A DNA stretch of 64,000 bases from Eucalyptus grandis (Eukaryota > Streptophyta > Magnoliopsida > Myrtales > Myrtaceae): NCBI RefSeq assembly GCF_016545825.1, contig NC_052616.1, positions 11,904,001-11,968,000 on the forward strand. Reading direction: 5' to 3'. The notes beneath the pieces are model-generated. The model worked only from the letters and a program-made list of their open reading frames with translations, ran no database searches and was not told where the DNA came from. Positions within the stretch are counted from its first letter, which is position 1, and every line of letters begins with the position of its first letter. Both the position numbers and the translations under genes were made by a program. Positions 12,296-22,340 of this stretch are shown here, in pieces.

Positions 12296-12680
12296 AGAGG
12301 TATTGTGGAAGTCCGGATAACGTACTTTCTGGAAGTGACTCAATCAGGCTAGTAGAGTCCCGGTTGTGACTGATTCGAGGGTGGATTTTATGCACACTAA
12401 ATATAATTCTATTTGGCGAGTGAGTTCATCTATTATTGTTGCATTATATTTGATATGAGATTGAGTTTGTGAAGGGTAAGTATAGAAATGGATGCATATA
12501 AGGTGATTTCTTACATGAAGTAATAGTATTGTTTATGCTTGTTATATATTCTTTTAGCATCCTAAATTGTTTGATGATTCACTTGTAACTTTGATGGCTA
12601 TGGATTGTTTAAGTTAGAGTTTTATCATTCTTTATTGGGCAAGGTTGTTTTCTCATACCTTACATTTTCAGATTGATAGC

Positions 12681-12926
12681 ATGGATGTATCGCCAGTAGC
12701 TCGATACGGGGCGGTAGTGCGTCTTGATGTTTCTCTTCTTGACGTGTATGATCCCGACATTGACATGGTTTTCTCCAAGTATGAGGCGACTTTATGGATG
12801 CATGATGGTAGGGCTGAGTTGATACTGATGATGTTCATTGCATGGTTTCTCAACCATGAAGGGGAGATGTTCGAACCTTTACCCTTTGGAGCAGGAGGAC
12901 CTGGAGCGAGGATGGACGATGCCTAG
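12681..12926 (+). CDS. Short ORF near the 3' end of the solo LTR, function unknown
   Basis: An 81-codon frame starts at an ATG ten bases after a splice-acceptor-like site (ttttcag, ending 12671) and ends TAG. It begins MDVSPVARYGAVVRLDV and has an acidic middle (DVYDPDIDMVF) but no known domain, signal peptide or membrane segment. An upstream in-frame ATG at 12645 is less likely because it precedes the acceptor. With the TATA box at 10620 and donor at 10769 it could be the second exon of an LTR transcript. Chance cannot be excluded. Confidence 0.25.
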   Translation: MDVSPVARYGAVVRLDVSLLDVYDPDIDMVFSKYEATLWMHDGRAELILMMFIAWFLNHEGEMFEPLPFGAGGPGARMDDA

Positions 12927-13369
12927 ACGCCTTTGATCTTGTTGTAGCTTACTAACTTTTGTTTTTTGATAGATGCGGGCTAGTATGGGAACTCGTGGAG
13001 TAGATACCCTCACCCATATCCCTGGCTTTTGTTGCGCCTTACTTTTGTTTTGTATATGATGTAAATATATAGGCGAAGAACATGGAACGAGTCCAGGTCG
13101 ATAATTTTGTATGCCCCGATGATGATAAATGAAAGGAAGCCTTTTATGATCTTGTCTATGTGCATTGCAAGATAACCTTATACTATAAATTTAGGAATTT
13201 AAATAATCCATGTTATACATGCTAACCTTCAATGGTAAATACTATATGTTATTTAAATGAGATTACTAGTTAGGAAGATAATGATAATAATAATAATAAC
13301 TATAATTTCACTTGCGCTTAGTACGTGACGCCCGGGACGTCACAGCTGCTCGATAAGAATCGCCAGGCT

Positions 13370-14880
13370 TGCTTCCCAAGCATAGCCCTGTTAAATTCTA
13401 TTATATCACGGAATCCCTAGGCCTACATTGTCCTTGCTACTCTTTAGAACTTCCCATTTCTGCCAATGAATTCCCTACTTTTTATATGATCATTCCACCA
13501 ACAAAATCTAGCCATACTCTCTTCAATTGATTTGCAAAGATACGGAGGAAGTTTAAAGATTGACATGGCGTAATGTGGAAGTGCTGCATAATAGATTTGA
13601 TAAGAATTTCCTTACCACCTTTGGAGATTAATTTTTCTTTCCAGCCTTCCAATTTGCATTTACTCTCCCTAAAATCCAAGAAAACATCTCTCTTTTTGAG
13701 CGGTCCCAATCAAATGGCATGCCCAAATATTTTCCATACCGTTGCAGTACAGGCGCTCTAAACTCACGTGCCAAATTTTCCTATAGACTCAAAGGGCAGT
13801 GCTTGCTGAAAAGCATTCTAGATTTGTTGTGGTTCACGACATTTCCCGTGGCCACAATACCGATTCAATATGTTAGCAAGGTTCTAGCATTCCTGAATGT
13901 TGCCATCTATGAAGAAAATTACATCATCAACGAAAAATAGGTGGGACAGGGTAGGACACCACTAATTTAACTTAATACCCTTGATGTGTCCCATGTTGAC
14001 AACTTGGTTAATGAGACTTGATAAAACATTCGCCGGTAGAATAAATATATATGGAGAGAGAGGATCACCTTGTTGGAGTCCCCCAGTCGGATGGAAATAA
14101 TGTAGATGCTCACCATTAAATCTTACACTAAAGGATGTTGTTGTGATGCATTGCATTACCCACTGAACCCATCTTGGATGAAATCCCAATTTGAGTAGAT
14201 AGTCGTGAAGGAAATCCCATTCAACTTTGTCATACGCCCTTTGCATATTCGTCTTGAGGATTGCATTGAATTTTCGTGTTTGCTTCCGGGTCTTAAATTG
14301 ATGAAGAACTTCTTGAAAGATTAAAATATTATCTTGAACTCGACGTCTACTCATAAAGGCCGACTGTCCATAGAAATCAAATTAGGTAACCAAGGTTTCA
14401 GGCAATTTGCCATTACCTTTGAGATAATTTTGTATGCAAAGTTGCATAGGTTGATTGGGCGATATTGATCCAGTCTTTCTAGGTGAGGTGTCTTGGGAAT
14501 CAAAGCAATATTTGTCCGATTTAGAATACTAGGATCACCCCTGACCTAAAGAAATTTTGCACCGAGAGAAGAAGATCATCTTTAATGACCTCCGAGTTTG
14601 ATAAAACAGTCCATTTAAGCCATCGGGGCACGGAGCCTTTGTCGTTCCCAACCGGAAGGTTGCCTTGCGAACTTCCTCAGGTGACCAAAGTTGTTAACTA
14701 GTCATTCATCTCTGTGGTAACAACTTGTGGGCATTGATAAAGTATAGGCCTGTAGTCTCGATAACCCATTGTTGGATATAATCTCGCAAAGAAGTCGGAC
14801 ATCATTTCTTGTAGAGTCTGAGGGTCACACACCCAGTTCTGGTGGTCGCCTTGCAACATGCTAATTCTGTTCCTTTGCTG
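13370..14880 (-). pseudogene. LINE reverse transcriptase, copy a
   Basis: The LINE reverse transcriptase copies the element RNA at a nicked target. Visible blocks are KVEWDFLHDYLLKLGF, GLQQGDPLSPYIF (about 14090-14050), the palm motif FVDD (13923-13934) and WKEKLISKGGKEILIKSI (about 13650-13600), then the GLGFRD/KQAWRFLS region reaching the solo LTR edge near 13345. The first half of the fingers (14400-14700) contains stops, and the frame changes several times. The catalytic DD pair is intact but the protein is not. Confidence 0.85.
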
Positions 14881-14882
14881 CT

Positions 14883-15308
14883 TTAAAGTGTAGTTGCATG
14901 GACAAATCTTGTATTCTTATCTCCCCATCTCAACCAGTTAATCCTGGAACCCATAGCCCAATATTGTTCTTCCTGTTGCCAAGTTCGTTTGATTTCCCCT
15001 CGCAAATTAGACGCTTCCACTCTGTCAAAGTTGCAATGCTTATGGTTTCTAAGCTTCTGTAGTTGTTGTTGTAAGGCGGTCACCTTGAGATGTCCCTTTG
15101 AAAATTTTGATCGACTCCACCTAGCCAAAGCTTCGAGACAGCCTTTAATTTTGGTATCAAACCAAAATCTTGTCCTGCTCTGAATTCCATGCTTTACATG
15201 GAAATAACCTCTCGTATTCTTCATCTCGTTTACTACCTGTAAAAGGCTTCCTTTGTTTATTGTAAATACACTGAAGTGTTTAGAAGTAGGACCATGATCG
15301 GATCCCAC
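14883..15308 (-). pseudogene. LINE ORF2 linker between endonuclease and RT
   Basis: Open for 141 codons. It contains WSRSKFSKGHLK, a coiled-coil-like QQQLQKLRNH stretch and GSRINWLRWGDKNTRF, the conserved phrase just before RT in plant LINEs (W...GD.NT.FFH). The usual FFHATT ending reads FVHATT here. Confidence 0.75.
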
Positions 15309-15309
15309 A

Positions 15310-15960
15310 ACAGTGCATAAACTTCAGCTTCGAGGAACAATAAAACGCCAATCCAACGTGCACATCACCTGATCCAATCGTTCTTTCACTAACTCATCCC
15401 CTTCACGGTTGTTCATCCAAGTAAACTCGCAGCCTTTGCTTTCTAATTCCATGAGAGAGCAATCATCTAGAACAAACTCTAAACGAAAATAGTCGATATG
15501 GGTCTGCTTTTCGCTTTCCTACCTTTTCCCATGGATAGATTATTTTATTAAATTCGTCGGGCACAGACCCAAGGTAAAGTGTTAGAGTAGCTTATCTCCT
15601 TATCTCATCCCATAGAAGTTGGCGATTTCGATAGATGGAAGGAGCATGAATACATGTGATGCGCATAGCTCTGTCTTCCTGCACATCCCTACAAATAATA
15701 TCAAAAAAGTCTTGTGTTGAGTGAACCACACTTAAGGAGACCTAATCATTCCAAAAAACTGCCAAACCTCCAGCCAGACCAATTGGGTTGCTGATATAAG
15801 AGTCGGGGTGGTGTAAACGGCATTGAATTCTTTGAAGCATTATCTCATTGTTCTTCGTTTCCATTAAGAATACAATGTCGGGCTTTTCCTTAGCCGTTAT
15901 GGCCTTGAGCTTGAACGTCGGGGTTGCCTAAACCCCGGCGGTTCAACTAATCAACTTCAT
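15310..15960 (-). pseudogene. LINE apurinic-like endonuclease, copy a (degenerate)
   Basis: Minus-strand frames show a LMETKN-type block near 15870, then a GLAGGLAVFW phrase near 15770 and RQLLWDEI near 15610, the order expected for the endonuclease/exonuclease/phosphatase domain that nicks target DNA. Stop codons and indels separate these blocks. Copy b has the same domain at about 55900-56700. Confidence 0.65.
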
Positions 15961-15983
15961 TTGTGGATGGGTGGTTGTTAGGG

Positions 15984-16626
15984 TCAGCCACCATAGCCCA
16001 TTGTCCAGCTTCCTGCTTTGCAAAGGCGGGTGTTTCCATGAGGTGTGTCTTCAAAGTTCTCTTGTACCAAACTCCTTGTCTCATAGGGATTATACCTTTT
16101 CAGCTTGTTGGTAGCACACACTTTTAGTGTCAATCTCGTACTTTTCAGCTTCTTTGATTGCTGTAATTCCAAAATTTGAGTCCGAATCCCTTTCATTTTG
16201 GTTGTTGTAGGTATCAGCGCTGTGGTGAGAGAAGTCCCTTGCATTGGTTCATCCTAGTGGCTTCGCTGAATCCCTTTCAACAGGTGCTCTGCTTCAATAA
16301 TAGTTGGTGGGGGTAGTAAAGGAACATTCAGAAGTCACGAGGGAGGGGTTTCAAGTACTGTTTCTTCGGTTTGCTCTGGTCTATCCTGCGGTTTGTAGAA
16401 TGTCTGTCAATAAGGGTTGTATTCTCTTACCTCCGCACATAGCCATTGGCCATAAGCCATCGTGTCTCTGCCCTCTAATTTTGCCTCGTCAAAGGGAAAG
16501 TCCTTATAGTATATTATGTAATGTCCTAGCTTACCACAAGAGTAGCGTAGAAATGAGATAGCCGTTCATAGCGAAAGTCTAGCCACGGGGGTCTTTCTAT
16601 CAATACGATTAATTTGCCTGTCTTTT
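15984..16626 (-). pseudogene. LINE ORF1 C-terminal part, copy a
   Basis: Contains the stretch MKGIRTQILELQQSKKLKST and, further right, the remains of the knuckle region seen in copy b (57144-57677). Alignment with copy b stops sharply at about 16626. ORF1 proteins of this type bind the LINE RNA (DUF4283 plus CCHC knuckle); here the DUF4283 part is absent. Confidence 0.55.
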
Positions 16627-17289
16627 GCTTGAGAGATGGGTTCCATTGCAATTGGAGACCCTAATCTCAAGATTTCACCTTGGATGCATAGGCTAAAGAT
16701 CAAGTATCAACAATGAGGGGCATGGACCCATTCTACTTTCGGTGAGGAACAATGCGTCGGATGCAATTTTGGTTGCATTTTTCGGTATTTAAAAATTATG
16801 GATATTTTTGTTTAGGAATTGCGTGTCTGCATTACATTTAGACTCATGTGATATTGTAAATTTCGTTCAAATTGGGTTCTAAGCTCATTCGATCGTCAAA
16901 ACTAAGATTTTTTTAACCTAGGCTCTCTAAGGAATCAGGCCACACTCCCTTTTCTTAGCCTAGCCAAATTTGCACGTGCCTTTCTAAATTGGCAAAGAAA
17001 CAATCAAGATGAAGAAAATTTCAAGAGAAATTTTGGCATAGAAAGATTCAATAAAAAATTCGTCCCCCGCGATCAAGGCTTAAGTAATTTTCAGCCATGA
17101 GGGAATTAAGAGAAGGAATAGCATTTTCCCCCCTTCTCCAAGTATCAAGTAGAGCTGCATAAGTTTTCTTTTCACTATTAACAACTTTGTTCACATCTAT
17201 TAACCAATTATGGAAAAGGTGAGGATTTTTGGTCAAGAAGAGGTGATCCAAACTTAAATTAGGATTGGGATTTCCAAGATTTATCATTT
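16627..17289. other. Unassigned AT-rich segment replacing LINE 5' end in copy a
   Basis: In copy b the LINE ORF1 continues here; in copy a it is replaced by about 560 bases of different sequence. The two copies become alike again at about 17184 (aactttgttcacatc). A minus-strand 79-codon frame (17287-17048) has no recognised domain and I do not call it a gene. Confidence 0.4.
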
Positions 17290-18137
17290 AGGGTGTGCTT
17301 GGTAACCATTATGTTTCCGGAAACAATTTCTGCTTAGAAATGATTCTTTTTTACTCTATTCATTGGATGAAATTATAAACAATTAAAAGCATTTGGTAAT
17401 TATCCAAAATTTTTATTCTTGGAATAGAAATGTGTTTTTATGACTCTTATATTTTTTTGTTTCTTTTAATTTTTAATACTTTTATTATATTTTTCCTTTT
17501 CTTTTCTCATTCCTCCTTCCTTGCCAAGCCGGTCTTCTCCTTCCTCATGCGTTTGGTATCCCCGTGGTCAGCGACCGGCTAGGCAAGTCCGACGAACTCA
17601 TCGGAGACTTGCCTAGCCACCATGAGGCTTGACTTGGCCAAATTGCCGGTGGCCAGGCGAGGAGCCTCGCCCAGCTAGCAAGCCTCACTTGGCCACCAAC
17701 AAAGTTCGACCTCACCCGGTCGATGAGGTGAACTCACCCTAGCTTGGCGAGGCCGAGGCCTCACATGCTTGGCAAGGTCAAGCCACTAAGTGGCTACCAC
17801 TTGACCTTCGGCGAACTTGTTGGACCTCACCCAGGTCAGCGGTGCCGGTGGTGGCGGTCGGCAACGGTTTGGGAAGAAGAAGAAAAAAAGAGAATGAAAA
17901 GGGAAAAGAGAAAGAAGAAAAGAAATGAGAAGAAAGAAAATGGGTTGGATTGATTACCTGAATTGTTCTCGAGAATAAAGAAACAAATTTTTTCTACTCC
18001 TTGATTTTTTTCAAATCTATTTTCGGGAACAATTGTTTCTAAAAACAAAAAATTTACCAAATGGATTTTTATTCTTTTTTATTCTCGAACAAAAGAATAG
18101 AGTCGGGTACTGTTTGGCCAATTACCAAACATACTCT
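17290..18137. mobile_element. hAT-like non-autonomous DNA element, copy a
   Basis: Left end AGGGTGTGCTTGGTAACCATT and right end (inverted) AGAGTATGTTTGGTAATTGG form imperfect terminal inverted repeats of the common plant hAT/MITE form. The outer 200 bases on each side are AT-rich and partly complementary; the middle (17560-17870) is GC-rich with internal palindromes around CTTGGC/GCCAAG. No transposase is encoded. No exact 8-base target duplication is seen; the flanks CAAGATTT and AAAGATTT differ at one base if the left edge is a few bases further out. Confidence 0.6.
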
Positions 18138-18264
18138 CAAAGATTTCTTAAAAGGCCAAGCAAGGTTGAGCGAAGGTGAAAGTAAAGATGTGCTAAGGAA
18201 TTGAGAACCGCTCGGAATTAGACCGTAATGGATCAAAACCGGCGGTTCCCAAGGGAACAAGAAA

Positions 18265-18480
18265 ACATGTACAGAGGCATGCATTGATGATATGTTAGGG
18301 TGGCAGAGTAAAATCACGGGGCAAACATTTCTATTAGTTAGGAAGTACCACAAAATGAGATTGAATCAGGGAAAAATGAATTTTAGGAGTCACACTTTGT
18401 ACCACGAGCTACTTGGATATTATCAAATCTTTAACTTCTCATGAAGTGTGGCTAGGTGTTGCCAAATATTTTGCTCTTAA
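18265..18480 (+). pseudogene. Gypsy reverse transcriptase micro-fragment (copy a)
   Basis: Weak in this copy, clearer in copy b at 60403-60620, where CIDDILVKSKIAG can be read. It matches the [YC]xDD catalytic block of Ty3/gypsy RT followed by remains of the KYRMRLN.EKC region. Copy a has extra indels. No other part of a gypsy element is next to it. Confidence 0.45.
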
Positions 18481-19269
18481 GATATTTTGTTGCCACGTTA
18501 TATTTGAGTTAGTAATGGCTAGGTCAATGGAAATGTAAAAAAAAGTCCACATTTAAGCTATTCACATTGTGGACAGGGATAGCAGTTGCGGTATATAGAA
18601 TTGAATTCACAAGTTGTCAGCAAAAAAAATTAAATCAACAAGTCTCTAGTGCTTGTGGGTATGACTTGAAGGAGTCTTGCAAAGGTAAAGGACTTCCGTT
18701 CTTGGCCATACATAAGAAAACGAGTGGGATCAAGAAGTGGTTAGAAAAATGGAAAATCAAATCAAATAGAAAAACCTCTGTTGAAGGACCCATCCTTATT
18801 TATAAATCTCGCACATATTAAATCAACGCTCTTATCAAGTTTCCACGTTAATTTTCACAAAACTACGTACTTCTAATCCAACGCATTCTTGTTCAATGCG
18901 GATATATATGGGCTTTTGACCTTTTCGTGAGCACTAGAATAACTCATTCTTATTTATACATCTTGGATTTATTACCTGTGTTGATAAAAGAGGGGAATCT
19001 GCACGTCCATGGGCATGTGCATGTGCTTGTTATCTACTTTTATATGCCTAGTCACCGGCTGACGAGAGAAACAGATGTTATCTTAGTTGAATATTCGTGC
19101 AGAAACCAAATTCTTTTCATCCGGACCTAACCCTGCTCGGCTTGGAAATATTTTGCCAGCGAAAAAGAAGAATGACTAATGTTAGAGTGTTTTGTTAACT
19201 TTATAGACTTAAACAATGCCAGTCCAAAGGACACATTCCTTTTGCCTATCGCCAATCTACAGATAGAAT
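18481..19269. other. Non-coding segment shared with block C copy b
   Basis: No gene recognised. It contains one divergent unit of the 65-base repeat described at 21647-21838 (about 18785-18860, with TATTTATAAATC) and a second TATTTATACATC near 18951. It aligns with 60560-61370. Confidence 0.4.
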
Positions 19270-19640
19270 GGATATTCCAGCAGCAATCAATACAAGAATG
19301 GATCCAAATGGTGGCGAGGAAACGACGGCCTTTATAATTCCAGGGAATATTCCGATACAAAGTTATACATTTTAGGTTCAAAGAAAGCGGGCGCAACGTT
19401 CATGACTTTCCTTCCTAGGGACTTTGCTCCACTATATCATCCAATGTTATGTGGACGATTTGGCGGTCAAGACTAAAGACGGCGATCACCTAAATCATCT
19501 CTAGCAAAAAAGATTTCGAAGCTTGTGGACCAATGCCGTCTCGACAATTAATTATGTGAGTTCCATGTTGGATGAATTAATTATTAGATCATACAACATT
19601 TTTTTCTCACCGCACCAGCAAAGACAATTTTTCATGCGGA
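19270..19640 (+). pseudogene. Gypsy reverse transcriptase fragment (copy a)
   Basis: Shows MDPNGGEETTAFI, a GATF block and, in another frame, CYVDDLAVKTKDGDHLNHL (about 19438-19494). These are consecutive conserved parts of the Ty3/gypsy RT palm, including the YVDD catalytic motif. At least two frameshifts and stops separate them. The fragment is repeated at 61370-61700. Confidence 0.7.
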
Positions 19641-20411
19641 AACTGTATTTTGACTTTTGAGGCAATAGAGAATACGTAATTATATAATTGCATATACTTG
19701 AAGTTCGTCTATATACATTTCTTTTCTATGACATACTCAGGTATTATTATGCTTTTCTTTGGGGAAGATTGAAGGATATGTAATCTCCAGTAGGTGTGTA
19801 TCATCAAAGATCTCAAGTGCACAAATTTATAAAAGCAGATGTGGGATGAATCTACGAATTAAGGGACTTCTTCACGAATTTTACTCTCCTAGCTTTTCTC
19901 TTCAGTATTTTTTTTTCTTGCTTGTGCATGCCCATTTCTCTCCCTCATCTACTCCGACCTATTCACCAGCATCATACTCATTGCAACTAAATGACAGGCA
20001 AATATGAAAATGATCTGACACATAAGAATTATATAGAATCAAATATATAAAAGAAATGGATGAAAGATATTTCCAATCGTATGACAGCCCCATATACTTT
20101 AAACCTACGAGTTTAAAAGCTGTGAGCATTGTAAACAAAGAAACTCCAAACATATTCAATGCTGGATCCAAGAAACACTTCAATATATCTTTATTTCTTA
20201 TTCTCCGGACGACCAGGAAACAAGAAAACACTATTATCAATCTTGAAGTTCAAGAACCATATCCAAGAAACAATTATTCTCCCAACTACATAAGTATACC
20301 ATTCTTATTTTCCAGCTACATAAGTATACCATTCTTACCCCCACTATGCTTCTATTAACCTTCGGATGCCCATAAAAGCAAACGTATACTCGATTTTAGA
20401 GGAGAAGATCG

Positions 20412-20666
20412 TTACGCCATTAAGGCTTCAATGAATTCTACTAAGAGCGCAGCATGCTCCTCTTCAGCCCGGGTGATCTCTTCTCGAATTTCCTGCACTC
20501 TGGCTCGCGTCGCTGCAATGCGGGCTTCCGGGTGATTGATATTCACGGCCCGCCTAGCAAGCAACAACAAGGCATTCTCTTTAAGGTCGAGCTCCCATCT
20601 GAGACGCCTTAACCTCCTCTCCACTTCCCTAAGCTCCTCTAAAACAACTTGCTCAGTCCTTGGCAT
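20412..20666 (-). CDS. Small coiled-coil protein, 84 aa, function unknown
   Basis: An uninterrupted 84-codon frame from ATG (20666) to TAA. The start is supported by a TATA box 120 bases upstream (20786-20793) and a purine-rich leader ending GAGAGAAAATG. The protein is highly charged and helical: helix 1 (about residues 7-40, LEELREVERRLRRLRWEL), a short break with NHPEA, then helix 2 (about 48-83, RARVQEIREEITRAEEEH). That predicts an antiparallel helical hairpin or coiled coil. There is no signal peptide, membrane segment, Cys or zinc motif. I do not recognise the family. No second copy exists in the window, and unlike everything around it the frame has no lesion. It could be a host microprotein-type regulator or an exon of a larger dead gene. 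Confidence 0.6.
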   Translation of the reverse strand: MPRTEQVVLEELREVERRLRRLRWELDLKENALLLLARRAVNINHPEARIAATRARVQEIREEITRAEEEHAALLVEFIEALMA

Positions 20667-20785
20667 TTTCTCTCCCTCTCTCAGTCTCTCTTAGTGTTTT
20701 CCTGGTTCAAGATAAGAAGGAAGAAGCAAGAATCAGTTTGAGATGGTTAACAGGAACTTTCCCCTCAGACTTCAAGAATGGACCT

Positions 20786-20793
20786 TATTTATA
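20786..20793 (-). promoter_or_regulatory. TATA box of the 84-aa gene
   Basis: Minus-strand TATAAATA in context CGAGTATAAATAAGGTCC. Transcription would start near 20755, giving a leader of about 90 bases. A partial duplicate of this promoter (GAATGGACCTTATTT) lies at about 20950. Confidence 0.6.
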
Positions 20794-21299
20794 CTCGCGG
20801 TCACTTAAATGATTACGGGAAACTTCAAAACCAATAAAAGAAGAAAACATTATTCTGCTAGAAATATTACGTAATATTTGTTGCATAGTTGACCGACTAC
20901 ATATTATAGCCAACTAGAAAAAGAAAACATTATTCCACTCGAAATTTCGTGAATGGACCTTATTTAGAGAGAGCTGTGATGAGCACTACAATTAGATGGA
21001 CATAAGTCGTGTGGGAGACGTTTAATGGGGAAGAAGCGCGTCCCATGTTCGAAGAATGTCTCCACTTACCATTTTCAAACTGCTGTAATTTTAGAGCGGG
21101 CCTTCTTATTCCGGTAGATGTTGAAAATTAAGAGAGAAACCGACCAACTTCAGAAGTCGCATTTTTTGGTCTTTTGTATGCTGGATTGGGGTTTCTGAGA
21201 GTGGATTCATGTGATTTTTTTTTTTTCTCTGGTGGAATGGATTCATGTGATTGAGGAGCAATGTTCTGGAGAGAGGAACAGAGAATTAGCTGAGAAAAC

Positions 21300-21545
21300 C
21301 CTCAAGAAATTATATTCATTTGTCTTTTTCGAGCTGCAACCCTCATGTATAATTTTTCTCGACTATGGTTCATGTCATGTTCGCTTTGGACCTTCCGAAT
21401 TTCCCAATCCCATGTTAAAGCTGAAATTTGGTCAACGTGGGAAGTTGAGAGGTTATATTCATTTGCCTTTTCTGAGATGCAACCTTATTGTTTATTTTTG
21501 CCGACTATGGTTCAAATCATGCTCGCTTTGGACCTTCAAAAGGAT
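21300..21545. repeat. Two-unit tandem repeat, about 150 bases per unit
   Basis: Both units contain TTATATTCATTTG, then a GCAACC block, CGACTATGGTTCA and GCTTTGGACCTTC. Copy b has only the second unit (61850-61960). Confidence 0.75.
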
Positions 21546-21646
21546 AAATCTTTAGGTTACATGTCAAGTATGCTATTAAGGTCGGGATGTGGTTAGAAAA
21601 AAGAAAAATCAAATCAAATCAAATAAAAAAAAATCCGCGTTGAAGA

Positions 21647-21838
21647 ACCCATCCCTATATATACATCTTGCATTTATTAAATCAACTCTCTTAATAAGTT
21701 TCCGCGTGAAAGTTCATCCCCATCTATACACCTTGCATTTATCAAATCAACTCTCTTACTAAGTTTCCATGTGAAAGTTCATCCTCATTTATACACCTTG
21801 CATTTATTAAATCAACTCTCTCACTATGTCTTCGTGTT
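21647..21838 (+). repeat. Three tandem 65-base units containing TATA-like sequence
   Basis: Each unit reads roughly CATCCYYATHTATACA, CTTGCATTTATTAAATCAA, then CTCTCTTACTAAGTTTCC and GTGAAAGTT; the period is 65 (21712 to 21777). Copy b has about two units (62065-62190), and single divergent units occur near 18790 and 60840. CTATATATACATC and similar words look like promoter elements on the plus strand. Confidence 0.8.
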
Positions 21839-21859
21839 AACTTTGACAACACTATCAGG

Positions 21860-22340
21860 GACAAATGTTTCAAATATGATCAGTGGCATCTTCTCCCCGA
21901 TTGCTTTTTGGGTTGAGGGTTGCTTAAATAAGGAGCATCGGACGTTCTTCGAGAGCCCCGCGTAGATCAATGTAGAAAGTGTGATGCGAGATCTTTTCCA
22001 TATTGTCCCAATTGCTGGCAATTCTACTCTCCATAGGGCACTTCAAAGTAAGAATGCCCCTTTTAGATTGGGCCTCATCTCCAACATAAGCAACCCCGTG
22101 GCCCATACTAACCATGTCAACGGGGTGCCTCGATCGACAAACCATACTAGGGAAGACAACCCTTGGAGCATCATCTCCAACAAAACCAGCCTGTCAAATT
22201 CAGGTTATTACGTGAGCACAAATACCACCATGCACTACAGGAAAGCCCATAGCAATGGACCGATGCATCAGTATTCTCACCTTAACCATGCCAAATCCAT
22301 TATCAACACCAAGAGGCTGAATGTCTTCGGCATCTGCCAT
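21860..22340 (-). pseudogene. Truncated actin pseudogene, copy a
   Basis: Exon 1 (22340-22281) encodes MADAEDIQPLGVDNGFGMVK. A 90-base GT-AG intron follows (22280-22191) at the position after Lys20 that plant actin genes share. Exon 2 continues with [32 protein letters not shown] and [14 protein letters not shown] stop at 21926-21924 interrupts it, then PLIIFETF is the last recognisable actin block at about residue 130; the remaining two thirds of actin are absent. It keeps an intron, so it came from genomic duplication rather than a retrocopy. Catalytic-site residues are partly altered (DNGTG to DNGFG). It cannot make actin. Confidence 0.92.

Larger units (their letters stand above)
9829..13344 (+). 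mobile_element. Solo LTR-like element (TGTGACATCCC...GGGACGTCACA) inserted in LINE ORF2
   Basis: It starts TGTGACATCC and ends GGGACGTCACA; the ends are near-perfect inverted repeats. LINE ORF2 reads up to both edges. No internal gag-pol is present, so it is a solo LTR or similar. Flanking five-base words (gtaat and gctgc) do not match, so no target duplication is visible. Inside are a (TA)n tract, a TATA box with a downstream splice-donor-like site, a minisatellite at about 12120-12295 and a short ORF behind a splice-acceptor-like site. The closest relative in the window is the solo LTR at 48522-51283. Confidence 0.65.
8293..16626 (-). mobile_element. LINE (L1-type non-LTR retrotransposon), copy a, split by a solo LTR
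   Basis: Minus-strand order is an ORF1 remnant, endonuclease, linker, reverse transcriptase, zf-RVT and RNase H, ending in an A/T-rich tail near 8293. A 3.5-kb LTR sits at 9829-13344 inside ORF2. Many stops and frameshifts are present. The 5' half (13960-16626) is repeated at 55571-57358. Upstream of 16626 this copy diverges abruptly from copy b, which continues for about 600 bases of ORF1. Confidence 0.8.
19760..21425. other. Copy-specific 1.67-kb segment of block C
   Basis: Present here but missing from copy b: the sequence before it matches up to 61835 and the sequence after it resumes at about 61836. It contains the small coiled-coil gene at 20412-20666 and its promoter, a 27-base tandem duplication near 20291-20337, and the first unit of a ~150-base tandem repeat (about 21300-21450 and 21450-21545). 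Either copy a gained it or copy b lost it. Confidence 0.6.
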
